The notes beneath the pieces were generated by a model. The model worked only from the letters and a program-made list of their open reading frames with translations. It had not been told where the DNA came from and searched no databases. A program made the translations under genes and the position numbers. This document shows positions 42,437-51,329 of a stretch of 51,384 nucleotides of DNA, piece by piece (positions within the stretch are counted from its first letter, which is position 1; each line of letters begins with the position of its first letter). Origin of the DNA: Bacteroidales bacterium (GTDB lineage Bacteria > Bacteroidota > Bacteroidia > Bacteroidales > P3); assembly GCA_030523765.1 (NCBI GenBank), contig JAUNHX010000013.1, forward strand, positions 1-51,384. The letters run 5' to 3'.

Positions 42437-45316
42437 ATGAGAAAAGGTTTAGTATTCAAAGTAGCGGCCTGGATGTTGATGCTGTCAGTAGCACTGTCGG
42501 CTCAAGCGCAGCAACCGCTTAAGGTAACCACCAGCCATCTAAAAAACGGCATGAAGTTGGTGATTGTTGAGGAGCATTCAGCTCCCAAAGTATACGGTAC
42601 CGTATATGTGCATGTGGGAAGTAAAAACGATCCCCTCGATGCTACTGGTATGGCTCACTATTTCGAACATATTATGTTCAAGGGAACCGACAGCATCGGC
42701 ACCATCAACTGGGCCAAAGAGAAACCCATCTTAGATAGTATCGAACATCTCTACGATGTGTTGCACGATGAAACCGATCCTACCAAACGACAGCAACTGC
42801 AAATGCGCATCAATGATCTCACTCTTGCATCCTCTCAATATGCTATACCCAACGAGGTGAGCAGCATTGTAGCTTCGATGGGCGGCACTCGATTGAATGC
42901 TGGTACAGGTTACGATATGACGCAGTATCTCAACGATTTCCCCGCCAACCAATTGGAGAAATGGATGCAACTCTATGCCGAGCGATTCCGCAACCCTGTG
43001 TTCCGTCTGTTCCAGGGCGAACTTGAAGCAGTATATGAGGAAAAGAACATGTATGCCGATGGACCCATGCAGGGTCTTGTAGAAGAGATGTTCCGCGATG
43101 CCTTCGGCGAACATCCTTACGGACGTCCTATTGTTGGATACACCGAACACCTCAAGAACCCTCAGCCCTCCAGAATGCACGACTTCTACAACACCTACTA
43201 TGTAGCCAACAATATGACCCTTATCATGGTGGGCGATGTCAATCCTGCTGAAGTGCAAGCTATCGCCGAACGTACTTTCGGCAAACTGAAATCGGGCAAC
43301 GTACCGCAGCCGCCCACCTACACCCTTCCCGTGTTCAAAGCTGGCGACGTGAAAGAGGTAAAACTCACTCCTATCAAACTGGGTATACTGATGTGGCGCG
43401 GTGTTCCTAACAACCACGAAGATGCTACTTATTTGGAGGTCCTCTCCTCTATCCTTTCCAACGGAGGCTCTGGCCTACTCGACAAACTGATGGTAGAGCA
43501 GAAACTTCTAGGTATTCAACCCATGCTTCTCTCGCTCGAAGATGGCGGCATGAATGCCTTCCTCTATATACCCAAACTGGTAGGTCAGAAACACGAAGAG
43601 GCCGAACAATTAATTCTCGCCTGCATCGATTCGCTCCGCACAGGCAACTTCAGCGAGGAGCTGCTCGATATCGCTAAGATGGATTATGTGGTCATGCAGC
43701 AGTCGCTACTTGAAGATATACACAGCATTGCCGATATCTTCACCCAACTCGAAACAACGGGAAAAACCTATGAAGAATGGCTTGCCGATCTAGAAAAAGT
43801 ACGCCATATGACAAAGGCCGACTTGATGCGCGTAGCCAACAAATATCTCAATGACGACTTCCTTGCACTGCGCTCATCGATGGGCTTCCCCGAAAAAGAT
43901 AAGGTAGAGAAACCCAACTGGAAACCCCTTGAAAGCCACAACGCTAACGCCAAATCGGCCTATGCCCAACGACTGAGCAAGATACCCGTCATCGAAACAA
44001 AAGCTCAGGTAGTAGATTTCGATCGCGATGTAAAAACCACCAAGATCAACGAAGCCTTCAGTCTTTACAGCGCCCCCAACCCCGTCAACCAACTGTCGAA
44101 CATCAGCATCCACTATAGCTACAGCACCTACCACGATGCCGATCTTGATAGGGCTGTCAACTACTGGAATATGCTAGGTGCCAACGAGAAAGACTTCGTT
44201 GCTTTCAACAGTCAGCTACAACGCCTTGGTGCTACGATGGACCTCTCTACCGACAAAGATGAATCGGTACTCACCATCACCGCTTTCGATGCCGACCTTC
44301 CCACTGTTATCAATTTGGTTGCTCAAAAAGTAGCCAATCCTCGCAACGACGAGAAGCAAATCAAAGGTATCATTGACGGACTCCAGTCGGAACGTCAAAT
44401 GTTTGGCAGCAACGCCGAAGCATGGAGCCAAGCATTAGTTACCTATGTCATGTTCGGACAGCAATCAGAGTATCTGCGCCGCACCCCTATCAAAGAATGG
44501 AGCAAACGTAGTGGAGAAGATCTGATTGCCGAGGTAAACCAGATATTCCAATACGACGGATACGTTACCTATACCGGTAATGCCGATCCTACCCAACTGG
44601 CCCGTCAACTCGAAGCATCGGGATTAGTGAAAGAGCAATCCATCCACGGCATTGTCCCATCCCGCCGCCGCCAAGTCTACGACGAATCGCAAGTGTTTAT
44701 AGTAAACAACAAACGGATGAATCAAAGCAACATCTATTTTGTAACTCCTGGCGAAGTATTGGGCTTGCGCGATCGTTCGGTAAGCAACATATTCAACAAA
44801 TACTACGGACACGATATGTATAGCATCATTTTCCAAGAAATACGTGAGTTCCGTTCGTTAGGCTATACCGCCTATGCCACAGTATCGGCCGACCCTCGTC
44901 GTCGCGACAAGAGTGCCCTAGTAGGTTATCTGGGAACACAGAGCGACAAAACCATCGATGGTATTACAGCTATGACCGACCTGATGAAAGAGTTACCCGT
45001 CCGTCCCGACAACTTCCGTACCGCTCAGCAGGCACTGATTCTCTCGCAGGAGTGCGACTATATCCAGTTCCGCCATCTTCCCAACACGGTGAAGACTTGG
45101 CGCGATGCAGGATATACTAGCGATCCCCGACAAGAGATGCTCTCCGTTATCAAAAATGCTACTATGGAGGATATAGAGCAATTCTTTAACTCCAATATTA
45201 AAGGACGTCCCATCTCAATCATCATGGTTGGCAACACAAAACGTTTCAACGCCAAAGATCTAGCCAAGTTTGGCAAGATTACCGAGCTGAAAGAGAAAGA
45301 CATCATAGTTTGGTAA
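42437..45316 (+). CDS. M16 (insulinase/pitrilysin) zinc peptidase, two-domain
   Basis: 959 aa, secreted. Signal peptide ends LSAQAQ (about residue 25). The inverted zinc motif HYFEH is at 74-78, with the distal Glu in LEAVYEEKN near 200. The N-terminal active half (to about 500) is followed by an inactive half without HxxEH (about 530-950), the full two-lobed arrangement in one chain. It should cleave peptides in the periplasm or at the surface. It starts 64 bases after gntR in the same direction and may be read from the same transcript; a separate promoter is not obvious. Confidence 0.92.
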   Translation: MRKGLVFKVAAWMLMLSVALSAQAQQPLKVTTSHLKNGMKLVIVEEHSAPKVYGTVYVHVGSKNDPLDATGMAHYFEHIMFKGTDSIGTINWAKEKPILDSIEHLYDVLHDETDPTKRQQLQMRINDLTLASSQYAIPNEVSSIVASMGGTRLNAGTGYDMTQYLNDFPANQLEKWMQLYAERFRNPVFRLFQGELEAVYEEKNMYADGPMQGLVEEMFRDAFGEHPYGRPIVGYTEHLKNPQPSRMHDFYNTYYVANNMTLIMVGDVNPAEVQAIAERTFGKLKSGNVPQPPTYTLPVFKAGDVKEVKLTPIKLGILMWRGVPNNHEDATYLEVLSSILSNGGSGLLDKLMVEQKLLGIQPMLLSLEDGGMNAFLYIPKLVGQKHEEAEQLILACIDSLRTGNFSEELLDIAKMDYVVMQQSLLEDIHSIADIFTQLETTGKTYEEWLADLEKVRHMTKADLMRVANKYLNDDFLALRSSMGFPEKDKVEKPNWKPLESHNANAKSAYAQRLSKIPVIETKAQVVDFDRDVKTTKINEAFSLYSAPNPVNQLSNISIHYSYSTYHDADLDRAVNYWNMLGANEKDFVAFNSQLQRLGATMDLSTDKDESVLTITAFDADLPTVINLVAQKVANPRNDEKQIKGIIDGLQSERQMFGSNAEAWSQALVTYVMFGQQSEYLRRTPIKEWSKRSGEDLIAEVNQIFQYDGYVTYTGNADPTQLARQLEASGLVKEQSIHGIVPSRRRQVYDESQVFIVNNKRMNQSNIYFVTPGEVLGLRDRSVSNIFNKYYGHDMYSIIFQEIREFRSLGYTAYATVSADPRRRDKSALVGYLGTQSDKTIDGITAMTDLMKELPVRPDNFRTAQQALILSQECDYIQFRHLPNTVKTWRDAGYTSDPRQEMLSVIKNATMEDIEQFFNSNIKGRPISIIMVGNTKRFNAKDLAKFGKITELKEKDIIVW

Positions 45317-45349
45317 AATACTATTTTAAACATACTCTCAAACAACGAA

Positions 45350-45383
45350 AACCACGCCTCACTATGGGGCGTGGTTGTTTTTT
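45350..45383 (+). terminator. Terminator after the M16 peptidase
   Basis: AACCACGCC (45350-45358) pairs with GGCGTGGTT (45368-45376), followed by GTTTTTTG. A second hairpin, CTTTTGATA (45395-45403) with TATCAAAAG (45417-45425), lies just after. Confidence 0.75.
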
Positions 45384-45485
45384 GCAGTTTCAGTCTTTTG
45401 ATAATGAGCTTCACGCTATCAAAAGGTAGTATTCCCTTACTGTCAATACAATAGGCGGATACTGTGATTGAAGAGTAAAAAAAAA

Positions 45486-45522
45486 CTCGGAATCATGGAG
45501 CCCTAAGTTCCGCTATTCCGAG
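45486..45522 (-). terminator. Terminator after the OmpA-family gene
   Basis: CTCGGAAT (45486-45493) pairs with ATTCCGAG (45515-45522). On the minus strand a run of nine or so T follows. Confidence 0.7.
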
Positions 45523-45545
45523 CTTTTCTTATCTGAGCGATTTAC

Positions 45546-46526
45546 TTACTCCACTGCCTTCAGCAGATCGTCAAGTTTGGGGGTAAGGATAATCTCCGTG
45601 CGGCGATTCATAGCTTTGTTCTCGGCCGAAGTATTAGGCACCTTCGGAGCAAACTCACCATGACCACTAGCCTCAATACGAGTAGGATCGATGGTAGGAC
45701 CATATTTCATAAGCAGTTTCACAATCGAAGTGGCACGAAGCACACTGAGATCCCAGTTGTCTTTCACCGCGCCGCTACCTTTATAGGTTACATTATCGGT
45801 ATGACCCTCCACCATGATATTAAGATCGGGATTCTCCTCTAGTACCTGAGCTAAACCCTGTATAGCCTCCATACCCTCTTTACTCACGGTCCAACTGCCC
45901 GAAGGGAACATCAGTTTGCTCTCCATCGAAACGTACACCTTGCCATCCTTCACATCCACATTAAGACCTTTGTCCTTAAAGCCCACCAACGCATTGGTGA
46001 CGCTATTACGCAGATTGTTGAGTTCTCTTTCTTTCGCTTCGAGGGCGCGACGCGAAGCCTCTTCCGTTTTTTGCAGTTCGGCATAGCGTTGTTCCAATTC
46101 GTTCTGCTGTTTCTGAAGGGCTTTCTCGCGGTTGGTAGCCGCCTTCTCCCGTTCTTGGAGTGCCTTCAACTGCTTGTCGGCCTCTTGCAAACTGCGACTG
46201 GTGCCACTCAGTTTTTGGATATAATTCTCCTCTACAGTATCAAAACCAAGCTGAAGGTTACGGATTTCATCCTCCAGTTGTTTGATCATCTCTGCCTGTT
46301 CGTTCTTTAGGTTCGACATATCGGTAAGATCGGCGCTTTGCTGCTGAAACTGTCGCTGCATAGCCGCATACTCATCTTTCATATCGAGCAGTTCTTGGCG
46401 TGTAATGGCGTGCTCCTTCTTCTGCTGGTTGAGGGTAGCCTCTAGTTGTTCATATTTGCCCAAAGTAACGCACGATGAGAAGCAGAGAGTCATCAGTGCA
46501 GGGACAAAAAGGATTTTTATCTTCAT
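45546..46526 (-). CDS. OmpA-family lipoprotein with coiled coil
   Basis: 326 aa. Lipobox CFSSC (Cys19). Residues about 25-175 form a long coiled coil (QLEATLNQQKKEHAITRQEL, DEIRNLQLGFDTVEENY, LQKQQNELEQRYAELQKTEE). The C-terminal OmpA domain (about 205-318) has MVEGHTDN, LRATSIVKLLMKYG, RIEASGHGEFAP and NRRTEIILTP, the peptidoglycan-binding signature with Asp and Arg ligands. It should tie the outer membrane to peptidoglycan. It starts 14 bases after dacB on the same strand, so the two are probably one operon. Confidence 0.9.
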   Translation of the reverse strand: MKIKILFVPALMTLCFSSCVTLGKYEQLEATLNQQKKEHAITRQELLDMKDEYAAMQRQFQQQSADLTDMSNLKNEQAEMIKQLEDEIRNLQLGFDTVEENYIQKLSGTSRSLQEADKQLKALQEREKAATNREKALQKQQNELEQRYAELQKTEEASRRALEAKERELNNLRNSVTNALVGFKDKGLNVDVKDGKVYVSMESKLMFPSGSWTVSKEGMEAIQGLAQVLEENPDLNIMVEGHTDNVTYKGSGAVKDNWDLSVLRATSIVKLLMKYGPTIDPTRIEASGHGEFAPKVPNTSAENKAMNRRTEIILTPKLDDLLKAVE

Positions 46527-46540
46527 GGATATTTACTTTA

Positions 46541-47995
46541 TTACAGCTCGGCAATCTTATAAAGGATGTCCGATAGTTTGTTTTTCATCTCTAGGTCCGT
46601 ACAGTCATATCCGTTGCTGATCACAGCAAAGCTGAGCAGTTCGCCCTTGGCGGTCATCACATAGCCTGCATAAGCCTTCACTCCAGTCATCGTTCCCGTT
46701 TTCAATTTCATGGTCACGGTGCTAGGTAAGTTGGGCAGCACGTTCTTGGCTGTACCAGTCTGTCCAACGATAGCCAGCGAATTGGAGAAATCTTCATAGA
46801 TGGGCATATGACTCACCTGGTTAAGGAATTGGCAAAGGAAATCGGCCGTCACCCTATCATTGCGTGAAAGACCGCTACCATCCACCAAACTTACGCCAGC
46901 CGTATTGAGTTTGTTTTCGTGGAAGAAATCGTTCACCACACGAGCGCCATTAGCATAGCTTCCCTTACCGTATTCCTTGTAGCCCATATACTTGTAGATA
47001 CATTCAGCATACATATTGTTGCTTGTAAGATTCGTATACTTGGCTATAACATAGTAGGGATTAGAATAATGTTCTTGGATGGTAGTAAGATTGCTCGTAC
47101 GAGAATAAACCTCCGATACCGCACTCGTCACATTGATATTCTTTTCACGAAGGTAGAGGGCAAACTGTTCGGCACAACGAGCAGCAGGATTGGGGAGCGA
47201 TGCACGGATGGGGAAGCGCGTTTTACCTGCAGGCACCGTACCTCTACAAAGTCGTACGGGATTAAAGGGGTCGCCATACACAATCACATTATCGCCACTA
47301 TTGGCATCGGCAATACGCACCTCGTTCTGGTTACGAATGCTCAGTTGTTCGGGCGATGTACCTGCTATCTCGGGAAATCCTTTCTTATTTTTGGAGTCGA
47401 AATAGATAAAGTACATATTCTCGTGGAAATTGAGGCCACACACACCGCTAGCATAATAGTTACCAATATCGCCATACTGCCAACTATCGTGGAGTGGTGC
47501 ATTATCGAAAATGGTAGCATCGTAGCATATCTTGCCATCAATACTCTTGATGCCAACCGTCTTGATGTCGTGAAGCCATGCGGCAAAAATACTATCGGGA
47601 CAAGTGTTGCGATAGCGATAGGATCCCAACAACGGATCGCCACCTCCTATAATATAGATATTACCGTGTAGCACTCCATTATCATCGATTTTCCCATCGT
47701 AAGCAAGGGTCGTTTTGAAACGGAAATCACTCCCCAACGTCTTGAATCCTACAGCAGTAGTGAACAATTTGGTGAGCGAACCAGGTATAAGCGAACGATG
47801 TGCCTCGTAGGTATACACCACCGAATTGTGAGTCACATTGTGCACACTAACGCTCAGCGAGGCATGAACCATCGAAGGATCGTCGGCCACTTTGTGAACG
47901 GTCTCGTCGAGCACGGTGGTACCCTGAGCAAATGTAGCAATAGGAAAGGCTATAGATAGCAGTAGAATCGATATGTATGTCTTTATGTTTCGCAT
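46541..47995 (-). CDS. dacB: D-alanyl-D-alanine carboxypeptidase/endopeptidase (PBP4)
   Basis: 484 aa. Signal peptide (1-24, ending TFAQ). Peptidase S13 motifs: S73-L-T-K76 (catalytic Ser and Lys), the SNN in LTSNNMYAE near 328, and K-T-G in MKLKTGTMTG near 442. It trims or opens peptidoglycan cross-links in the periplasm. The gene lies just before the OmpA-family lipoprotein, which binds the same polymer. Confidence 0.94.
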   Translation of the reverse strand: MRNIKTYISILLLSIAFPIATFAQGTTVLDETVHKVADDPSMVHASLSVSVHNVTHNSVVYTYEAHRSLIPGSLTKLFTTAVGFKTLGSDFRFKTTLAYDGKIDDNGVLHGNIYIIGGGDPLLGSYRYRNTCPDSIFAAWLHDIKTVGIKSIDGKICYDATIFDNAPLHDSWQYGDIGNYYASGVCGLNFHENMYFIYFDSKNKKGFPEIAGTSPEQLSIRNQNEVRIADANSGDNVIVYGDPFNPVRLCRGTVPAGKTRFPIRASLPNPAARCAEQFALYLREKNINVTSAVSEVYSRTSNLTTIQEHYSNPYYVIAKYTNLTSNNMYAECIYKYMGYKEYGKGSYANGARVVNDFFHENKLNTAGVSLVDGSGLSRNDRVTADFLCQFLNQVSHMPIYEDFSNSLAIVGQTGTAKNVLPNLPSTVTMKLKTGTMTGVKAYAGYVMTAKGELLSFAVISNGYDCTDLEMKNKLSDILYKIAEL

Positions 47996-48124
47996 CTTTT
48001 TTGGTGTTTATAATTGGGAAAAGTACGTACTTGACGACTTATCACATTATTATATTACGCCAAAAAACGAAAAATATTGTATGCCTTAAGGGAATTGATA
48101 TCCAAAAAAGATGCTAGAGGTTAC

Positions 48125-48721
48125 CTATAGGCTATGATTAATCTCATCAATACGGTCTAGCAACGCCTCCTTACCATACTTGTTTACCGACGATGTAAGG
48201 AATATCTCAGGCAGCGGATCCCACTGTTCGCTTAACGTTTGCTTGTAGGTATTCAGGTTTTGCGCCAACTCGCGCTGTTTCTGTTTATCGATCTTAGTAA
48301 ACACAATGCTCAGAGGCACCTGGTGTTCACCCAAGAACTGAATAAACTCCAAATCGATCGCCTGCGGAGGGATACGAGAATCCACCAATACGAACGTGTT
48401 GATCAGTTGCTCACGCTTCAGCATATAATCCACAATCATTTTTTGCCACTGCGACCTATTGCTCTTCGAGGTGCGGGCATAACCGTAGCCAGGCAAATCC
48501 ACTAGATACCACTGATCGTTTATCAAAAAATGGTTAATCAGTTGCGTCTTTCCTGGTTTCACACTTGTCTTAGCCAAGTTGCGGTTGTTGGTGAGCATAT
48601 TGATAAGCGACGATTTGCCTACATTGCTGCGGCCAATGAAAGCATATTCTGGCAATCCCGTGTCGGGACATTTGCGGTAATCACTATTGCTTACCACGAA
48701 AGTGGCTGTCTTTATCTCCAT
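48125..48721 (-). CDS. engB: Ribosome-biogenesis GTPase EngB/YsxC
   Basis: 198 aa. G1 [10 protein letters not shown] (30-39), G2 region around [12 protein letters not shown]3 DLPGYGYA, G4 FTKIDKQ, G5 TSSVNKYG. Assists late assembly of the large ribosomal subunit. The stop codon lies within AGAGGTTACCTATAG, a 10-base match to the E1 terminus, discussed under rejected items. Confidence 0.95.
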   Translation of the reverse strand: MEIKTATFVVSNSDYRKCPDTGLPEYAFIGRSNVGKSSLINMLTNNRNLAKTSVKPGKTQLINHFLINDQWYLVDLPGYGYARTSKSNRSQWQKMIVDYMLKREQLINTFVLVDSRIPPQAIDLEFIQFLGEHQVPLSIVFTKIDKQKQRELAQNLNTYKQTLSEQWDPLPEIFLTSSVNKYGKEALLDRIDEINHSL

Positions 48722-48835
48722 AGCAGGGTGTTGATCATTGAGGGTTGATAGTAAGGTAAACGAACAAAAGGGGCTTTTATTGTCCCCATCTCAAAGGAGA
48801 GGGTGCTCCACTCATAGAGGGCTTATCTCCCCTTT

Positions 48836-48955
48836 AGGTAACCTCTAAAAATTGCTTCAATGTGATTTTGGAGAAGATGCATAAATCAATCCAAAAGCAC
48901 TGAAAGTATGGTTATTATTATTCCTTTTCATACGTGGAATTTTTAGAGGTTACCT
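48836..48955. mobile_element. E1 element, complete 120-bp short form
   Basis: Perfect 18-bp inverted terminal repeats, AGGTAACCTCTAAAAATT (48836-48853) and its inverse (48938-48955). TTTA directly precedes and follows the inner GGTAACC ends, so a four-base target duplication is possible. Relative to the longer copies it lacks the interior between two AAGAT repeats. It abuts the stop codon of glsB, which lies in the flanking TTTA. No coding capacity. Confidence 0.9.
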
Positions 48956-50152
48956 TTAGTCGTCGCTCTTTTTCTTGCGCTTGGGCAGCGGTATGTTACT
49001 CATCATCTGCTGGCGACGGGCTTTGCGCTGAGCTTTCCGTTCCTCTTTGCTCCTCTCGTCTCGTACCGATTCCGAACGCACGCGGGCTTTCTTCATCTTC
49101 TTCAAGTTAAGCATATTGCGGCGTTCTTCTGGATCATCGTTCCGATGGTTGCGCCACCACGGTAGTCGCCTCAGATTGATACGGAAAAGATGCTTCCTAT
49201 CAAACAGGCTGTTTTTCTCGTCGTAGGTTTCAAAATAACGGCTCCGTTTTTCGGGAAAGATATCGGCCAACTTGACCATAATGCCAGTATCTTCGGTATC
49301 GCCAAACTCAGCGTTGAAGGTGCTACCGAAAGTACGGAGCGTAGGACTGAGATTCATATATGCACCAAAAAGGGGAGGCACCATTACGTTCCGCTGGCGT
49401 GCCTCGTGCTGCAGTATTTTGAAATCATCCTTATAGTTGTTGGCATTGAGCACCCGGGCCATCTCGTTTAAATCCACCTCCATATGGAGTGGTTCACGGG
49501 GCGTAACCAATCCTTCAGGATCAGGGAAATGTTTACGGAGGAAGCAAAACAAGAGTGATTTAATATAGGAATCCATGCTAGCATAAGTAGTCAGTTTCCC
49601 CATAAAATAATGGGTTTCGGGCACCTCTACACCCACAGCACCCAATCCATCCCATAGATTGTCCAGCGAATACATTCCCTTACGCAGGTTCGTGCTTGGC
49701 TGATAGGCAGGCTGAACCCATGCACGAGCCATCTCGATGGTGTAGGGCAGGTAATTCTCAATGAACTCCTCACTGTATTCAAACATATGCGACATCGGAG
49801 TGAGGAATTCTCCCTCCTCGTTGCGATACATATTCGTACCATGAATAAAGCGGTAGCCGCCCACAATCTCCTCCTCTACTGGATCCCACACAATCAGTTG
49901 CTTGAAGCAATAGGGATCGGGCAGCATATCGTACTCATCAATATCGACAGCCTTTCCCGTTCCACCCCCCTCCGAGGCGAACGATAGTTCGCGCAATCGG
50001 CCAATCTCTTGCATCACGTTGGGCGACCTATGGGCCGTAGTAACATATATCTCCTTATTGCCATAATTGGTTTTGCGAAGAAAATGGCGATGCGACAGTT
50101 CCTCTTTCAGAATGGCTTTATCAACGGGGGGACGAATATACGAGAGATCCAT
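48956..50152 (-). CDS. glsB: Glycine-lipid N-acyltransferase, GlsB (OlsB-like GNAT)
   Basis: 398 aa. The N-terminal three quarters is an OlsB/Acetyltransf_5-type acyltransferase: IGRLRELSFASEGGGTGKAVDIDEYD, IVGGYRFIHGTNMY, TIEMARAWVQPAYQP, VDLNEMARVLNANNY. The C-terminal 60 residues are very basic (KKMKKARVRSESVRDERSKEE), probably for membrane contact. In Bacteroides, GlsB attaches a 3-hydroxy fatty acid to the glycine amino group. It is paired with the PlsC-type gene just upstream. Its stop codon touches the E1 copy at 48836-48955. Confidence 0.85.
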   Translation of the reverse strand: MDLSYIRPPVDKAILKEELSHRHFLRKTNYGNKEIYVTTAHRSPNVMQEIGRLRELSFASEGGGTGKAVDIDEYDMLPDPYCFKQLIVWDPVEEEIVGGYRFIHGTNMYRNEEGEFLTPMSHMFEYSEEFIENYLPYTIEMARAWVQPAYQPSTNLRKGMYSLDNLWDGLGAVGVEVPETHYFMGKLTTYASMDSYIKSLLFCFLRKHFPDPEGLVTPREPLHMEVDLNEMARVLNANNYKDDFKILQHEARQRNVMVPPLFGAYMNLSPTLRTFGSTFNAEFGDTEDTGIMVKLADIFPEKRSRYFETYDEKNSLFDRKHLFRINLRRLPWWRNHRNDDPEERRNMLNLKKMKKARVRSESVRDERSKEERKAQRKARRQQMMSNIPLPKRKKKSDD

Positions 50153-50263
50153 GATGTGATAATTTAAAAAGTAGGTTTTAATGATATTACAAACGAAATA
50201 GATGATACGATGATATATGAATGGATGGCGTCGACGTTGCGGCGTTACCGTTTTTTCTTTTTT

Positions 50264-50430
50264 AGGTAACCTCTAAAAATTGCTTCAATGTGATTTGCTC
50301 CGTTGAACGAAGGAGTATAGCGGGCTATATGACTGAGTGAAACTGAGCAAGATGCATAAATCAATCCAAAAGCACTGAAAGTATGGTTATTATTATTCCT
50401 TTTCATACGTGGAATTTTTAGAGGTTACCT
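50264..50430. mobile_element. E1 element, complete 167-bp form, inside the gls operon
   Basis: The same perfect 18-bp inverted termini (50264-50281 and 50413-50430), flanked by TTTA outside the GGTAACC ends. It retains the block GCTCCGTTGAACGAAGG and the palindrome TATAGCGGGCTATA that the 120-bp copy lost, but lacks about 20 bases found in the copies at the window ends. It overlaps the end of glsA: the glsA stop codon is at 50393-50395, within the element. Confidence 0.9.
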
Positions 50431-51310
50431 TTACAACACTGCTCCTTGCCATTGAAGGCTGAGGGGTAAAGGGCACATCGGGATTCTCCTTCAATTGGTA
50501 CACATAGTCGTGCATCATCGCAGCCCATTCCCTAGGGGTATATCTCTCATCGAAAGTGCTGTACGGGATGGGAGGACCAAAAACCGCACGGAACCGTTTG
50601 CCCCGCTGAGCAAAAAGTTCCGATGGGAGCAGCGCCATCTCCAGATTGAATTTAAAGCCCAGCCATTGGCGCAAACGGGCAATAGCATAGAAGCGTTTCC
50701 GATTCTGAGCATCGAAAAACACCGGAACGATATCGCGCCTATACTTCACCGCCATCTTGATGAAAGTGTGCTTCCACTCCAAATCTTGAATCTTGCCATC
50801 AATCTTCCGAGAGCAAGCCCCCGCAGGAAAGTAAAGCAGCGCATTCTCTTGGGCAAAAGCCTCCCTGATGCCGTTGGCGGTAGTCGTAGTGTTGCGGTGC
50901 ACCAAATCGATAGGGATAAACACAGGGGCCAAACCCGGCAGCGCCATCAGGAAATCGTTGACGGGAAAGCGGATATCCTCACGCCTCTCCCCCACCACGC
51001 TGATCAGCGCCATCCCATCGGCACCACCCAGCGGATGGTTACCCGCAATGATAGGATAGCCCTCCATAGGGATCCGTTCCGCATGTTCCACCACCATATC
51101 GATGTCGAGATACTGCAGTATCGCTTTAGCGAAATCAACCCCCTCGCGGTCACGATAATGATAAATACAATAGTTTATTTCATCTACATGGAGGAGTTTG
51201 CTGAGCCATCGCACCACCCACCGAGGGGCCTTGATGCCCTTAGCAGCCAATATTTTTCCCATATCGATATGCTGTGGGGAGATAGTATTGCTTTTCGTTT
51301 CTCGATCCAT
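50393..51310 (-). CDS. glsA: Glycine-lipid O-acyltransferase, GlsA (PlsC-like), C-terminus from E1
   Basis: 305 aa. PlsC-type acyltransferase: NHPLGGADG holds the catalytic His and Asp (five residues between them, one more than the standard HX4D spacing), then PVNDFLMALPGLAPVFIPID, YFPAGACSRK and FGPPIPY. In Bacteroides GlsA adds the second acyl chain in glycine lipid synthesis. It precedes glsB with about 240 bases between, filled by an E1 copy. The last 11 residues (VTSKNSTYEKE) and the stop are encoded by the E1 element, so the native end was replaced or extended. Confidence 0.85.
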   Translation of the reverse strand: MDRETKSNTISPQHIDMGKILAAKGIKAPRWVVRWLSKLLHVDEINYCIYHYRDREGVDFAKAILQYLDIDMVVEHAERIPMEGYPIIAGNHPLGGADGMALISVVGERREDIRFPVNDFLMALPGLAPVFIPIDLVHRNTTTTANGIREAFAQENALLYFPAGACSRKIDGKIQDLEWKHTFIKMAVKYRRDIVPVFFDAQNRKRFYAIARLRQWLGFKFNLEMALLPSELFAQRGKRFRAVFGPPIPYSTFDERYTPREWAAMMHDYVYQLKENPDVPFTPQPSMARSSVVKVTSKNSTYEKE

Positions 51311-51329
51311 AGAGTGGTTCTTTTTTTTA

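Noticed and set aside
46919..47671. 250-aa plus-strand frame opposite dacB
   Set aside because: dacB has all three active-site motifs; this frame is a shadow.
48116..48126. AGAGGTTACCT at the engB stop as a solo E1 end
   Set aside because: Only 10 to 11 bases match and the adjacent sequence does not continue as E1; chance or an unprovable remnant.
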